From the NCBI GenBank assembly GCA_030668505.1, contig DAOUTV010000026.1, positions 1 through 12,615 of the forward strand: DNA of 12,615 bases, written 5' to 3'. Positions 1 through 7,511 of this stretch are shown one piece after another; the first letter of the stretch is position 1; each line of letters begins with the position of its first letter. The position numbers were made by a program, and so were the translations under genes. Under the pieces are notes generated by a model. That model was not told where the DNA came from. It did no database searches and saw only the letters and a program-made list of their open reading frames with translations. This DNA comes from Desulfobacterales bacterium (GTDB lineage Bacteria > Desulfobacterota > Desulfobacteria > Desulfobacterales > C00003060).

Positions 1-65
1 AGAACCGCACTGAGAAAGGTTATAACATCCGGCTCATCGTCGACAATTAATATTTTCTTGGACAT
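1..65 (-). CDS. Response regulator receiver, N-terminal fragment (runs off left edge)
   Basis: Reading leftwards from an ATG at 65, the protein begins MSKKILIVDDEPDVITFLSA, the standard start of a CheY-like receiver. The hydrophobic first strand is followed by the paired acidic residues (DD) that bind magnesium. A good ribosome site (AAGGAAGGG) lies a few bases upstream of the ATG. The phosphoacceptor aspartate and any output domain lie outside the window, so it is unknown whether this is a single receiver, a DNA-binding regulator or a receiver-kinase. It is divergent from the kinase at 212-1165 and belongs to the same two-component island. It is the only candidate here for the missing output regulator. 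Confidence 0.85.
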   Translation of the reverse strand, partial: MSKKILIVDDEPDVITFLSAV

Positions 66-113
66 TTTTCCCTTCCTTTCGATGATAACCGCAAGAAACC
101 GCCAAGACGTATT

Positions 114-144
114 TTGACCTTGCAATTACATAGCATGGTATAAT
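114..144 (+). promoter_or_regulatory. Sigma-70-like promoter for the plus-strand kinase
   Basis: There is a perfect -10 hexamer TATAAT at 139-144, preceded by TGG at 136-138, which makes an extended -10. A TTGACC -35-like hexamer lies at 114-119. The 19-base spacing is long, but an extended -10 tolerates a weak -35. It points at the kinase starting at 212. A short imperfect hairpin (171-191) lies in the leader. The promoter is read from sequence only. Confidence 0.5.
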
Positions 145-211
145 CGTGTTTGAAAGACCAAATTGAAACAAGGCAAATCCTTTGATTGCCTGTGCTCTTT
201 ATGATATGTGA

Positions 212-1165
212 ATGGAATCAGCCCTAGCGACGCTCCGGCACGGAGCCTCAGATGTTATTACCAAGCCCATACGGAATGAACTTCTAATACTTTCGCTCGA
301 AAGGGCCAAGAAAAAGATAACCATGAGCCAGCAATTAAAGGACCAGGTGGAAAGCTTGGAGCAAAAACTTGAAGAGTGTACGCTGGAGTTGAGGCATGCA
401 CAGGAGGAATTGAGAAAAAACAGGCGACTCGCCACCATTGGCGAGGGGGTGACAGGAACGGCTCATTATATCAAGAATATTTTGACTGGCCTACGCGGGG
501 GGATGTACATGGTCAACACTGCCATAGCCAAGGATAAGCCCCACATGTTGAAAGACGGCTGGGGCATGCTCCAGCGCAATATCGAGAATGTCTCAGGCCT
601 AATGCTCGATGTTTTGAGATTTTCCAAGGAGAGGACACCTGAGAGAAGTGTATGCAGCCCTAACGAAATTGTCTCAAAAGCGGTGGAACTCTTCAGGGAA
701 AAGGCCAAGGAGCACCACGTTAAGTTATATATGGACCTTGATCCGAATCTGAAGGATGCCTACCTGGACCGGGATGGTATCCATAACGTATTGGTGAACC
801 TGATCTCAAACGCTATTGACGCATGCATCTATGATACAGATATCTCCAATGCCTGGAGTGTAACAGTAAGGACTGAACTGGTAACCAGTGCCAACTTAGG
901 CGAAACTATTCTTTTTGAAGTCACTGACAACGGAACGGGAATGACCGATGAAGTGAAGGCAAAACTTTTCACCAAGTTCTTCAGTACTAAAGCGGGCCGG
1001 GGTACAGGTATTGGTCTCTTGGGAAGTCAAAAGATCATTCACGAACATGGCGGGGAGATATCTGTCCAGTCGAAGGTGGGGCAAGGGGCTACTTTTTCTG
1101 TTCGACTTAAGCGGGCAATGCCACAGGATAATACAGGTGCTCGTCATAAGCCCACGAAAGCTTGA
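212..1165 (+). CDS. Histidine kinase with truncated receiver domain (HisKA-like/HATPase_c)
   Basis: Residues 1-36 match only the last third of a receiver domain (ASDVITKP, with the conserved lysine at 18). The phosphoacceptor aspartate part is absent, and a TGA directly precedes the ATG. A coiled coil follows at about 37-72. The phosphorylation box is unusual: H85 is followed by Y-I-K-N, so the acidic +1 residue of HisKA is missing while N is kept at +4. The ATP-binding domain is complete, with the N box at N196/N200, DNGTG at 239-243 and a glycine-rich lid at about 262-269. The kinase half closely resembles residues 288-515 of the 5925-7511 protein. There is no clear ribosome site at 212; an internal ATG at 323 is possible. 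It is a soluble protein and the only plus-strand gene. It is probably a 5'-truncated receiver-kinase that may still be expressed from the promoter just upstream. Confidence 0.8.
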   Translation: MESALATLRHGASDVITKPIRNELLILSLERAKKKITMSQQLKDQVESLEQKLEECTLELRHAQEELRKNRRLATIGEGVTGTAHYIKNILTGLRGGMYMVNTAIAKDKPHMLKDGWGMLQRNIENVSGLMLDVLRFSKERTPERSVCSPNEIVSKAVELFREKAKEHHVKLYMDLDPNLKDAYLDRDGIHNVLVNLISNAIDACIYDTDISNAWSVTVRTELVTSANLGETILFEVTDNGTGMTDEVKAKLFTKFFSTKAGRGTGIGLLGSQKIIHEHGGEISVQSKVGQGATFSVRLKRAMPQDNTGARHKPTKA

Positions 1166-1201
1166 CCCTCAAAACTTCACGGATGTCCCACGTTTTTTCA
1201 C

Positions 1202-2293
1202 CTATGGTAATACGTAAAATTCAGGAGATAGCTCCACAGTAACTGTCGTGCCCTTACCAACCTCGCTTCGGATACCAATCGTACTATTATGCCTTTTTAA
1301 TATCTCCCTCGCAACAGTCAGCCCTAAACCACTTCCTACTGTCTTGGTCGAAAAAAAAGGATCAAACACTTTCTCCAGAACGTCCCCGGGAATGCCCTTG
1401 CCGGTGTCGCTTATCGCTATTTTAATAGTTTTTGGAACCTTTTCCTGAACGTATTCGGTTTGTACGCCTAAGTTTCCACCCTTTTCCATGGCATGCATGG
1501 CATTGATGATAATATTGATGAAAACCTCCCCTAACTTTCTCCTGTCGACGCATATTAAGGGAATACCTTCAGCAAAAGAGGTGCTGACAGAAATGCCTTT
1601 TTGAGTCAGATCCTTATCCAAGAGCAACAAGACCTCACTAATCAGTTTGTTTACATTTAATTCCTTTTTCTCTAGGGGGATCTCTCCGGAATAAAGCAAG
1701 ATGTCATTTATAAGACTCTCCAGCCTGGCAACCTCGTTGGCTATAATTCCGGCATACTTTTCTTCACTAAGCCGCATGCTGGCCTTATTTCTCAATCGCC
1801 TGGCAAATCCTCCGATAACCGTCAGAGGGGTCCTGATCTCGTGAGCGATCTTATCGGATATCTCACCTATGGCAATGCGTTTTTCTGCCTTCCTTAAGTA
1901 TTCGCGGGTTGCCTTGAGGAGCCTCTTTGTAGCCAGCCTTTCCTCTGCTCGTCTCAAAGCAACTGATAGAGCCTCATTCCCAACGGGTTTGGTGATAAAA
2001 TCAGAGGCATCAAGTTGAAGGGATTGGATGGCCAGGTCCATATCCCCATGCCCGGTAATAACTATGACCTCGGTTTCGGGGCTCATCTGTTTAATCCTTT
2101 CTAACACCTCAATCCCATCCATACCGGGCATCTTTATATCGGTTAATACGATAGGGGGGCTTTCTCGCTGGAACAGCTCTATCCCCCTTTGGCCATCCTC
2201 GGCTGTGATAACTTCATAACCATGACTGCGTAAGTAAAGCCCCACGACCTTCCTTATGGGCTCCTCATCATCGATAAGCAGAACTTTAGACAC
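1202..2293 (-). CDS. Receiver-histidine kinase hybrid (receiver-HisKA-HATPase_c)
   Basis: This 363-residue cytoplasmic protein has an N-terminal receiver at about 1-120 (acidic pair D8/D9, phosphoacceptor D52, T80, K102). A short linker helix leads to a canonical HisKA box with H151 in AHEIRTPL, then HATPase_c with N260/N264, DTGKG at 296-300, and GSGLGL at 320-325. It has no membrane segment, so its input is probably phosphotransfer to D52. The GTG start at 2293 has AAGGAG 11 bases upstream. The first 120 residues match the receiver of the 5925-7511 protein at 104 positions, and similarity then stops: that protein carries a PAS domain and a different kinase type. It lies downstream of cytochrome c1 and a small remnant whose stop codon overlaps this start. 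It converges with the 212-1165 gene with no clear terminator between them. Confidence 0.93.
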   Translation of the reverse strand: MSKVLLIDDEEPIRKVVGLYLRSHGYEVITAEDGQRGIELFQRESPPIVLTDIKMPGMDGIEVLERIKQMSPETEVIVITGHGDMDLAIQSLQLDASDFITKPVGNEALSVALRRAEERLATKRLLKATREYLRKAEKRIAIGEISDKIAHEIRTPLTVIGGFARRLRNKASMRLSEEKYAGIIANEVARLESLINDILLYSGEIPLEKKELNVNKLISEVLLLLDKDLTQKGISVSTSFAEGIPLICVDRRKLGEVFINIIINAMHAMEKGGNLGVQTEYVQEKVPKTIKIAISDTGKGIPGDVLEKVFDPFFSTKTVGSGLGLTVAREILKRHNSTIGIRSEVGKGTTVTVELSPEFYVLP

Positions 2294-2465
2294 TTATCTT
2301 TAATCTCCTTATTCCTTTTCCCAATTTCCATAGAAACTGCGGGAAATCTAAACTCAGGGGCTCATTACTACAGTCAGGATTGCACTTAAATATAACCTTG
2401 ACGGTCAGCTTGGCTATATCCAGCCTAACCAGTGACCTGTCCAAAAATGGCATCATTCGCCCCAT
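2286..2465 (-). pseudogene. 59-codon remnant resembling the N-terminus of the heme sensor kinase
   Basis: An open frame from an ATG at 2465 ends in TAA overlapping the GTG start of the receiver-kinase. Its first residues, MGRMMPFLDRSLVRLDIAKL, resemble the start of the kinase at 5114, MGRIPPFLAKLRLRPPVASL, and the DNA is visibly related over about 75 bases. Similarity ends where the first membrane helix of the kinase should begin. The rest (Cys28, Cys32 and a basic tail) has no recognised domain. The simplest reading is the scar of a deleted second copy of the membrane kinase between cytochrome c1 and the receiver-kinase. It could still be translated as a short peptide coupled to the next gene, since a G-rich stretch precedes the ATG. 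No function is assigned. Confidence 0.5.
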
Positions 2466-2516
2466 TTCTAAACCCCCAACAGACTGATGGTCACAGTGGC
2501 ATGTCGTGGCTGTGTC

Positions 2517-2951
2517 TCAATACCCAGGATGCTTGTGGCCGCTGTGACAGCTTGTACAGATATTCTTGGGAATGCTCAATGTCTCACGGTGTGCCAAATT
2601 GGTTGGAGCTTTGAGATGAAGGCTGGCCGGACCATGGCAACATTCACACTGCTTGTTGATCATTCGTGGGGTTTCGGCAACACTGCTAAATCCCCCCGGT
2701 TTCCCGTAGCCGGTAGTATGGCAAGGGAGACAGTCTGGATCGCGATCTTTTTCTCTCATCTGTATGACCCGAAAATTTTTCGAGTATTTCCAAGAGTGAT
2801 AGCTCTCCACGTGCCCTGGATGGCATTCTTTGCATTTTTCCATACCTACGTAGGTAGCCTTTTCTATTTCACCCCACACAGAGGCTTTGGACAAGGCAAA
2901 AAGGCAAACAGCAAGAACCCCGATGATCACCGTACTAACTAATTGTCTCAT
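2517..2951 (-). CDS. Periplasmic tetraheme c-type cytochrome (cytochrome c554-like), copy 1
   Basis: This 144-residue protein has a signal peptide or anchor (about residues 1-26) and four CxxCH heme-attachment motifs at C40-H44, C74-H78, C102-H106 and C132-H136. It is expected to be exported, fitted with four c-type hemes by the maturation machinery, and to carry electrons in the periplasm. The third motif is CECCH, with an extra cysteine that copy 2 lacks. I chose the ATG at 2951 because GGAGG lies five bases upstream; a TTG at 2963 would overlap that ribosome site. It matches the 7566-8015 cytochrome at about 81 of 111 mature residues with no gaps, and both end in the same HKHxGY tail. It follows the heme sensor kinase by 102 bases with no clear terminator, so co-transcription is likely. 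The exact cytochrome subfamily is unproven. Confidence 0.9.
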   Translation of the reverse strand: MRQLVSTVIIGVLAVCLFALSKASVWGEIEKATYVGMEKCKECHPGHVESYHSWKYSKNFRVIQMREKDRDPDCLPCHTTGYGKPGGFSSVAETPRMINKQCECCHGPASLHLKAPTNLAHRETLSIPKNICTSCHSGHKHPGY

Positions 2952-3053
2952 CGCCACCTCCAATTCCTTTTGCTATTTATTACTATAATACAGCCAGCTA
3001 ACATCCTATTATATAATTTTTTTAGTTCAAAGGTTACCTAAGACACTCATCTC

Positions 3054-5114
3054 TTAAGCATCCTCTGAAGATGCGGGGAACCGTAATTCAAAGGTTGTCC
3101 CTGTACCTACTTCACTTTCTACCCCTATAGTCCCACCGTAATCCTTAACGATGCCATAGCTAATAGAAAGCCCGAGTCCGGTCCCCTTACCTACCTCTTT
3201 GGTGGTGAAAAAGGGTTCAAATATTCTGTGTATGATATCTTCCGGAATGCCTATGCCGGTATCGGATACGGTGACTATAACATCGCCGTTGTCTGTAAAG
3301 GATCTTATTTTTAGTAACTTGGTTTGCCCGGCCATTTTGTCCTCCATGGCACTCCTGGCATTGATCACTAGGTTTATGAAAACCTGTTCCAATCTGTTGC
3401 TATCTGCCATGATGGGGGGTAAATTTTTATCTAAATCCAATTCCCACTCTATTTGACGTAGTTTCAATTGTTCACCAATTATCTTAAAAACGTCTCTGAT
3501 CGGTTTATTGATATCCACTGTCCCGGGTTTGGTATCTGCTATCCTTGCAAAGTCCCGCATGTGTTTGATAATTCCAGATGCTCTATCCACTTGATTGCTG
3601 ATTTCTTCAGTTACAGTATTGAATTCTTCATCACTTATTTTTTTTCCCGTGGTTACAACTTCTCTGAGAAAATCGCTGCCAATCTTCATAACATTGAGTG
3701 GCTGATTCAATTCATGGGCTATGCCTGCCGCCATCTCTCCCAACGTTGCCAGCTTACTGGCCTGAATCAACTGGGTCTCTCTCTGTACGCTTTCTGTAAC
3801 ATCGGTTGTTGTGGCAATAAGGGCGTATTTTCCCATGTAATGAGCGCCGCATACATGGATGTTCGTATAAAATAGGTCTCCATTTTTTCTGCGATGTTGC
3901 TTTTTAGAAAATAGGATAGACCGATGATCCATGACACCCTTAAAACGCACACTAATTTCTTGTGCATCTTCTTCATATCCAAGATCCCTAAAAGACATCT
4001 TCAGAAGATTTTCTTTTGAATACCCATAATGGCTTTCAGCCCTTGCATTTGCATCAAGGATTTGTAGCGTTTCGCGATCCAGAATAAAGATAGGGTTTGG
4101 GTCGGTATCAAACAGAAGCCTATATTTTACTTCAGACTGCTTCAGCTCTTCTTCATAGACCTTTAATCTATAAAGCATATGCTTGAATGAGTCCGCTAAC
4201 TTAACCATCTCATCACCCACATGGCCTTTAAAGACGGAGCATTTGCGACACTCATCCAGTTTTTCCGGAAATTTCCCTGATGGCTGGGCGTGACACAGCG
4301 TACCATCTACATACCAACACATGATCTCGGTATTTCCATGGGCCGGGCAGTCAGTTTTGTCACATTTTTCTACCTCCCAGCATTTGAATGTCCTTCCAAA
4401 TTCAAACCCTGGCTTCCCACGGCTGATTTCATCGGCTAATCGGGTGAGTGTGGAAAGGGGTCGGGTAATATACCTGGATAAGAATAGGGTTAAGAAAAAA
4501 CTCACAACCGCAAGAGAAATTACCGTCAAGGTAATCTCTCTATTCCTAAGCATTTCTATCCTATGTTCTGTGGGGGTCCAATTGATTCCCACGGTTAAAA
4601 CCCCCAGCATCTTGTGTCTAACTGCATGGCACTTATGACAGGGCTCTTCATTGGGGATAGGCATGGCATGGTAGAGTACCTTTTCTTTGCCCAATACCTC
4701 CAAGCCCTTAACCAGGGAACTGGTACGCAATGCCTTTTCGGAAACCCGTGACTTGTCAACCCTGCCTATATTAGCCAGCAATCCACTGTGTTTGACTGTG
4801 CCTGTAGCATCGCAAAGATTTAGAACTGTCACATCCTTCAATGTGTTCAGCCTTTCCAGGATGGCCTGCACGTCCATCATCTCTCCATCGAGCATGGGGT
4901 ACTCAATACTTCTCATTACCGTATCAGCCATCTCATATGCCCGCGCCTCTTGCTTCTTAAAGTAGAATTCTGTGCGTGTCACCATGTCATAGTAAGTAAA
5001 GAGGCCCATTACTAAAACCAAAATCAGGCTCACACCCAATATTACCCTGACCCTTAGGCTGGCTACGGGAGGCCTAAGTCGTAACTTGGCTAAAAATGGT
5101 GGAATTCGACCCAT
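3054..5114 (-). CDS. Membrane sensor histidine kinase with periplasmic CxxCH heme motif, two-CW cysteine module and PAS domain
   Basis: This is a 686-residue kinase. Transmembrane helix 1 spans about 23-43. A periplasmic sensor (44-192) ends in CHKCH (C159-H163), a covalent heme-c motif. Helix 2 spans about 193-213 and a HAMP-like segment about 214-235. A cytoplasmic cysteine cluster follows (C245-W, C251, C256, C266-W, C274, C289, C292), matching the two-CW module known from deltaproteobacterial signalling proteins. It could bind metal or sense thiol redox state. A coiled coil (300-330) leads to a PAS domain (about 328-445), then HisKA with H467 in AHELNQPL and HATPase_c (N581/N585, DTGIGIP at 618-624, GKGTGLGL at 642-649). 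The architecture suggests periplasmic heme redox sensing with a second cytoplasmic input. It is probably the signal entry point for the soluble receivers nearby. The ATG at 5114 has a weak ribosome site. Confidence 0.92.
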   Translation of the reverse strand: MGRIPPFLAKLRLRPPVASLRVRVILGVSLILVLVMGLFTYYDMVTRTEFYFKKQEARAYEMADTVMRSIEYPMLDGEMMDVQAILERLNTLKDVTVLNLCDATGTVKHSGLLANIGRVDKSRVSEKALRTSSLVKGLEVLGKEKVLYHAMPIPNEEPCHKCHAVRHKMLGVLTVGINWTPTEHRIEMLRNREITLTVISLAVVSFFLTLFLSRYITRPLSTLTRLADEISRGKPGFEFGRTFKCWEVEKCDKTDCPAHGNTEIMCWYVDGTLCHAQPSGKFPEKLDECRKCSVFKGHVGDEMVKLADSFKHMLYRLKVYEEELKQSEVKYRLLFDTDPNPIFILDRETLQILDANARAESHYGYSKENLLKMSFRDLGYEEDAQEISVRFKGVMDHRSILFSKKQHRRKNGDLFYTNIHVCGAHYMGKYALIATTTDVTESVQRETQLIQASKLATLGEMAAGIAHELNQPLNVMKIGSDFLREVVTTGKKISDEEFNTVTEEISNQVDRASGIIKHMRDFARIADTKPGTVDINKPIRDVFKIIGEQLKLRQIEWELDLDKNLPPIMADSNRLEQVFINLVINARSAMEDKMAGQTKLLKIRSFTDNGDVIVTVSDTGIGIPEDIIHRIFEPFFTTKEVGKGTGLGLSISYGIVKDYGGTIGVESEVGTGTTFELRFPASSEDA

Positions 5115-5303
5115 TTTTTCAATACCCTACATGCTAAAAAAAATTTCCATGTTTGTGCGGCCTGTGCGGACAAAAGAATTATTCAGCTGGATGAATGTAT
5201 TACAGGTTCTTTGATCCACGCAGCTTCCATCCTAGGCGCTTAGCGCCACGACATCGACAAAAGATTGTCCATGTAATGAAAGCTTTTGTATCTATTAATT
5301 AAA
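5115..5303. other. Non-coding stretch upstream of the heme sensor kinase
   Basis: I see no convincing gene here and no strong promoter hexamers towards the kinase. The only structure is a short perfect hairpin, GGCGC-tta-GCGCC, at 5235-5247. The inverted-repeat block at 5304-5449 follows immediately. A promoter for the kinase is expected here if the terminator at 5377-5401 works, but I cannot point to it. Confidence 0.5.
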
Positions 5304-5449
5304 AGTGAGCTAAAGTGCCTAAAATGCCTAAAGTGAGCTAAAGTTAATGTGCACGCCTTTTGGCGTGGTCAGTCTTAAAAACAGTTTGCGCCAGAGGCGC
5401 ACTCCTTAACTTTAGGCACTTTAGTTCACTTTAGGCATTTTAGGCACTT
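5304..5449. repeat. Inverted-repeat block built of 9-10 base units, with internal hairpins
   Basis: The arms at 5313-5344 and 5418-5449 are reverse complements at 31 of 32 positions. Each arm is itself a tandem of short units such as TAAAGTGCC, TAAAATGCC and TAAAGTGAGC; the right arm has one extra unit before the loop and the left arm one extra unit outside. The loop holds two perfect 6-bp hairpins, CACGCC/GGCGTG at 5352-5367 and TGCGCC/GGCGCA at 5387-5401. No open frame and no obvious target duplication are seen. It is probably a dispersed palindromic repeat or small non-autonomous element between the regulator and the kinase. Confidence 0.75.
5377..5401 (-). terminator. Candidate rho-independent terminator after the single-domain receiver
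   Basis: On the minus strand, TGCGCC-tct-GGCGCA (5401-5387) is followed by AACTG and then five T residues (5381-5377). The stem can be lengthened by AGT/ACT across a two-base bulge. It would end the c2/kinase/receiver transcript and uncouple it from the heme sensor kinase. The T run is short and five bases from the stem, so strength is uncertain. Confidence 0.4.
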
Positions 5450-5473
5450 CTTTTTGGTTCCGGCTTGTCCGGG

Positions 5474-5857
5474 TTAGGACAACAAATTACTGACCATCTT
5501 GAGCATGGCATCTGCATTCATGGGTTTCTCAATATACCCCTCAGGGGGTGGGGTGTCTTGGCCTTGTCTTACGATGAGGTCATCGAAATGTCCCCCTCTG
5601 GCAATTCCTGTGACAATTATTACGGGAATGTTTTTGGTTTCCTCATCATGTTTGAGATCCTGATACATTCCTATCCCACCCCGTTCGGGCATCATGATGT
5701 CCATGAGAATGAGATCGGGTTTCTCCGCCTTGACCTTTTTCATTCCCTCTTTGCCATCCATCGCTATTACGGGTGTGTATCCGCTTGCTTCCAATACTGT
5801 GGATGCATACTCTATTTGCTCGATCTCGTCATCCACGATGAGGATCTTCTTTCCCAT
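5474..5857 (-). CDS. Single-domain response regulator (CheY-like receiver)
   Basis: This 127-residue protein is one receiver domain with nothing after it. It has acidic residues D9/D10, phosphoacceptor D53 in MDIMMP, T83, and K111 in the EKP motif. The segment between T83 and K111 (about 84-108) is longer than in classic CheY and rich in Gly, Asp and Pro; such long loops occur in stand-alone receivers beside sensor kinases. A strong ribosome site (AAGGAGGG) precedes the ATG at 5857. It sits 67 bases after the receiver-PAS-kinase and probably shares its transcript. With no output domain it must act by protein contact or as a phosphate relay or sink, for example between the heme kinase and the receiver-kinases. 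The partner is inferred from position only. Confidence 0.92.
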   Translation of the reverse strand: MGKKILIVDDEIEQIEYASTVLEASGYTPVIAMDGKEGMKKVKAEKPDLILMDIMMPERGGIGMYQDLKHDEETKNIPVIIVTGIARGGHFDDLIVRQGQDTPPPEGYIEKPMNADAMLKMVSNLLS

Positions 5858-5924
5858 GATAGTTCCCTCCTTTCCAGTTTTCGCGTTATCTTCTTCATAC
5901 TCTGTATACAGTTGATGTTTCCCT

Positions 5925-7511
5925 TTAAACCGGGGAGGCTATCGTATCTGAACTATCCTTCCTGCATGGAAAATGCATGGTAAAGGTTGTGCCCTGACCG
6001 GGTTCTGATTCAAAAGAGATAGTCCCTCCATGCTCATCAACGATTTTTCGGGTCACGAGCAACCCGAGGCCGGTACCTTTTGGACCTTTGGTTGAAAAGA
6101 ACCGCTCGAAGAGCTTCTCTTGAACTTCTTTGCTCATGCCCACACCATTATCCACCACATCGAAACTGATACCATCGTCTTCCTTGCGGGTCCTGATAAT
6201 GACACGGAAATCCTTGTCCTCATCCGGCTCTTGAGTACAGGCATCAATGGCATTGGTTACCAAATTAAGGAGACAACGGTGGGCTCCCGTTGGATCAAGA
6301 TAACATTCATCTATAGACGGATCAAAGTCTTTGGATAGCTTTATGTCAGGGTGCATACCCTTTTCTTTCATAAGATAATCCAACTTGGCCGATCTGGCTT
6401 TAAGGGTCTCATACATGAGATCATAGACTTCTTGGGCGATATCATTTGGCGAACAGCTTACATAATCTGGCTCTCGTTCTTTAGAATAAATGAGCATATT
6501 CATGACCAGATCAGAAATTCTGGAAACATTGTTTTCCACCATGCCCCAGCCTTTGCGCAGGAGATCCGGCTTGTCCTTCTTCAGGCTTGTATTGACTATG
6601 TAAACACCACCTTGGAGTCCGTTCAATATATTCTTGGTGTAATGGGCCATGCCCGCCACCGCCTGCCCAATAGCGGACAGCCTTTCGATTTGTATCAATT
6701 CTCTCTGCAGGCGTTTGATTTCCCGCAAATCCTGGAAAAAGCACACAACACCTGTTTTCTCTCCGTTTTCAAACAGAGTAGCTCCCGATATGCGCACTGG
6801 GATTTCTTCGCCATTTTTTGAGATAAGGACATTCTCATAGTTGACAAGTCTATTCTTGCCTCCATAGGCTTCGGCGATAAGTGTTTCGTTGATTTTTTCG
6901 CCAACGCCAGGAAGGTACACAGTGTCTATAGGTACCTTTCCCACAACCTCATCTGCCGTATACCCCAGCAAATCCTCCGTCCCTCGGTTGAAGACGACAA
7001 TGGTCCCATCCTTGTCCGACGCTATGATCCCGTCAATAGAACTTTGGATTAGGTTTTTTTGAAAGTCGTGAGCCTTACTCAACTCCTCCGTGGCCTCTTT
7101 GACCATAACCTCCAGATTATCGGTGTACTCCTTGAGAAGCCTCCTTGTATCCACCCTTTCCTCGGCCCGTTTCAAAGCAATTGATAGCGCTTCATTCCCA
7201 ACAGGTTTTGTGATAAAATCGGAGGCATCAAATTGGAGGGATTGGATGGCCAGGTCCATATCCCCGTGCCCGGTAATAACTATGACCTCGGTTTCAGGGC
7301 TGGTCTGTTTAATCTTTTTTAATACCTCAATCCCATCCATGCCGGGCATCTTTATATCGGTTAATACGATAGAGGGGCCTTCTCGCTGGAATAGCTCTAT
7401 GCCCTTTGGGCCATCCGCTGCTGTGAAGACCTCATAACCATGACTGCGTAAGTATAGCCCCACGATCTTCCTTACAGGCTCCTCGTCATCTATAAGCAGA
7501 AGTTTAGACAT
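5925..7511 (-). CDS. Receiver-PAS-histidine kinase hybrid with atypical H-box
   Basis: This 528-residue soluble protein has a receiver at 1-120 (D8/D9, phosphoacceptor D52, T80, K102) and a coiled coil at about 122-150. A PAS domain spans about 150-265 (SSIDGIIASDKDGTI start, NGEEIPVR core). The kinase region carries H290 in GMAHYTKNIL, then HATPase_c with N416/N420, DNGVG at 454-458 and KGTGLGL at 478-484. The residue after H290 is Y rather than E or D, while +4 is N, as in the 212-1165 kinase. The receiver half matches the 1202-2293 protein and the kinase half matches the 212-1165 protein, so this gene is a junction of the two. The ATG at 7511 has GGGGAGA upstream. It lies 54 bases after cytochrome c2 and is presumably co-transcribed with it. 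Confidence 0.93.
   Translation of the reverse strand: MSKLLLIDDEEPVRKIVGLYLRSHGYEVFTAADGPKGIELFQREGPSIVLTDIKMPGMDGIEVLKKIKQTSPETEVIVITGHGDMDLAIQSLQFDASDFITKPVGNEALSIALKRAEERVDTRRLLKEYTDNLEVMVKEATEELSKAHDFQKNLIQSSIDGIIASDKDGTIVVFNRGTEDLLGYTADEVVGKVPIDTVYLPGVGEKINETLIAEAYGGKNRLVNYENVLISKNGEEIPVRISGATLFENGEKTGVVCFFQDLREIKRLQRELIQIERLSAIGQAVAGMAHYTKNILNGLQGGVYIVNTSLKKDKPDLLRKGWGMVENNVSRISDLVMNMLIYSKEREPDYVSCSPNDIAQEVYDLMYETLKARSAKLDYLMKEKGMHPDIKLSKDFDPSIDECYLDPTGAHRCLLNLVTNAIDACTQEPDEDKDFRVIIRTRKEDDGISFDVVDNGVGMSKEVQEKLFERFFSTKGPKGTGLGLLVTRKIVDEHGGTISFESEPGQGTTFTMHFPCRKDSSDTIASPV

Noticed and set aside
1166..1201. Shared terminator between the convergent kinases
   Set aside because: No stem followed by a T run is visible in either direction.
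2487..2942. 151-codon plus-strand open frame opposite cytochrome c1
   Set aside because: It is the antisense shadow of the cytochrome gene; the minus frame has four CxxCH motifs, a signal peptide and a ribosome site.
2952..2963. TTG start 12 bases upstream for cytochrome c1
   Set aside because: It overlaps the GGAGG ribosome site that serves the ATG at 2951, and the ATG gives a normal signal peptide.
2952..3053. Promoter for cytochrome c1 in the AT-rich gap
   Set aside because: TATAAT-like strings occur, but none has a credible -35 at the right spacing.
5304..5449. Tandem short units resembling a CRISPR array
   Set aside because: Units are 9-10 bases with no unique spacers and are arranged as an inverted, not direct, array; no cas genes are nearby.
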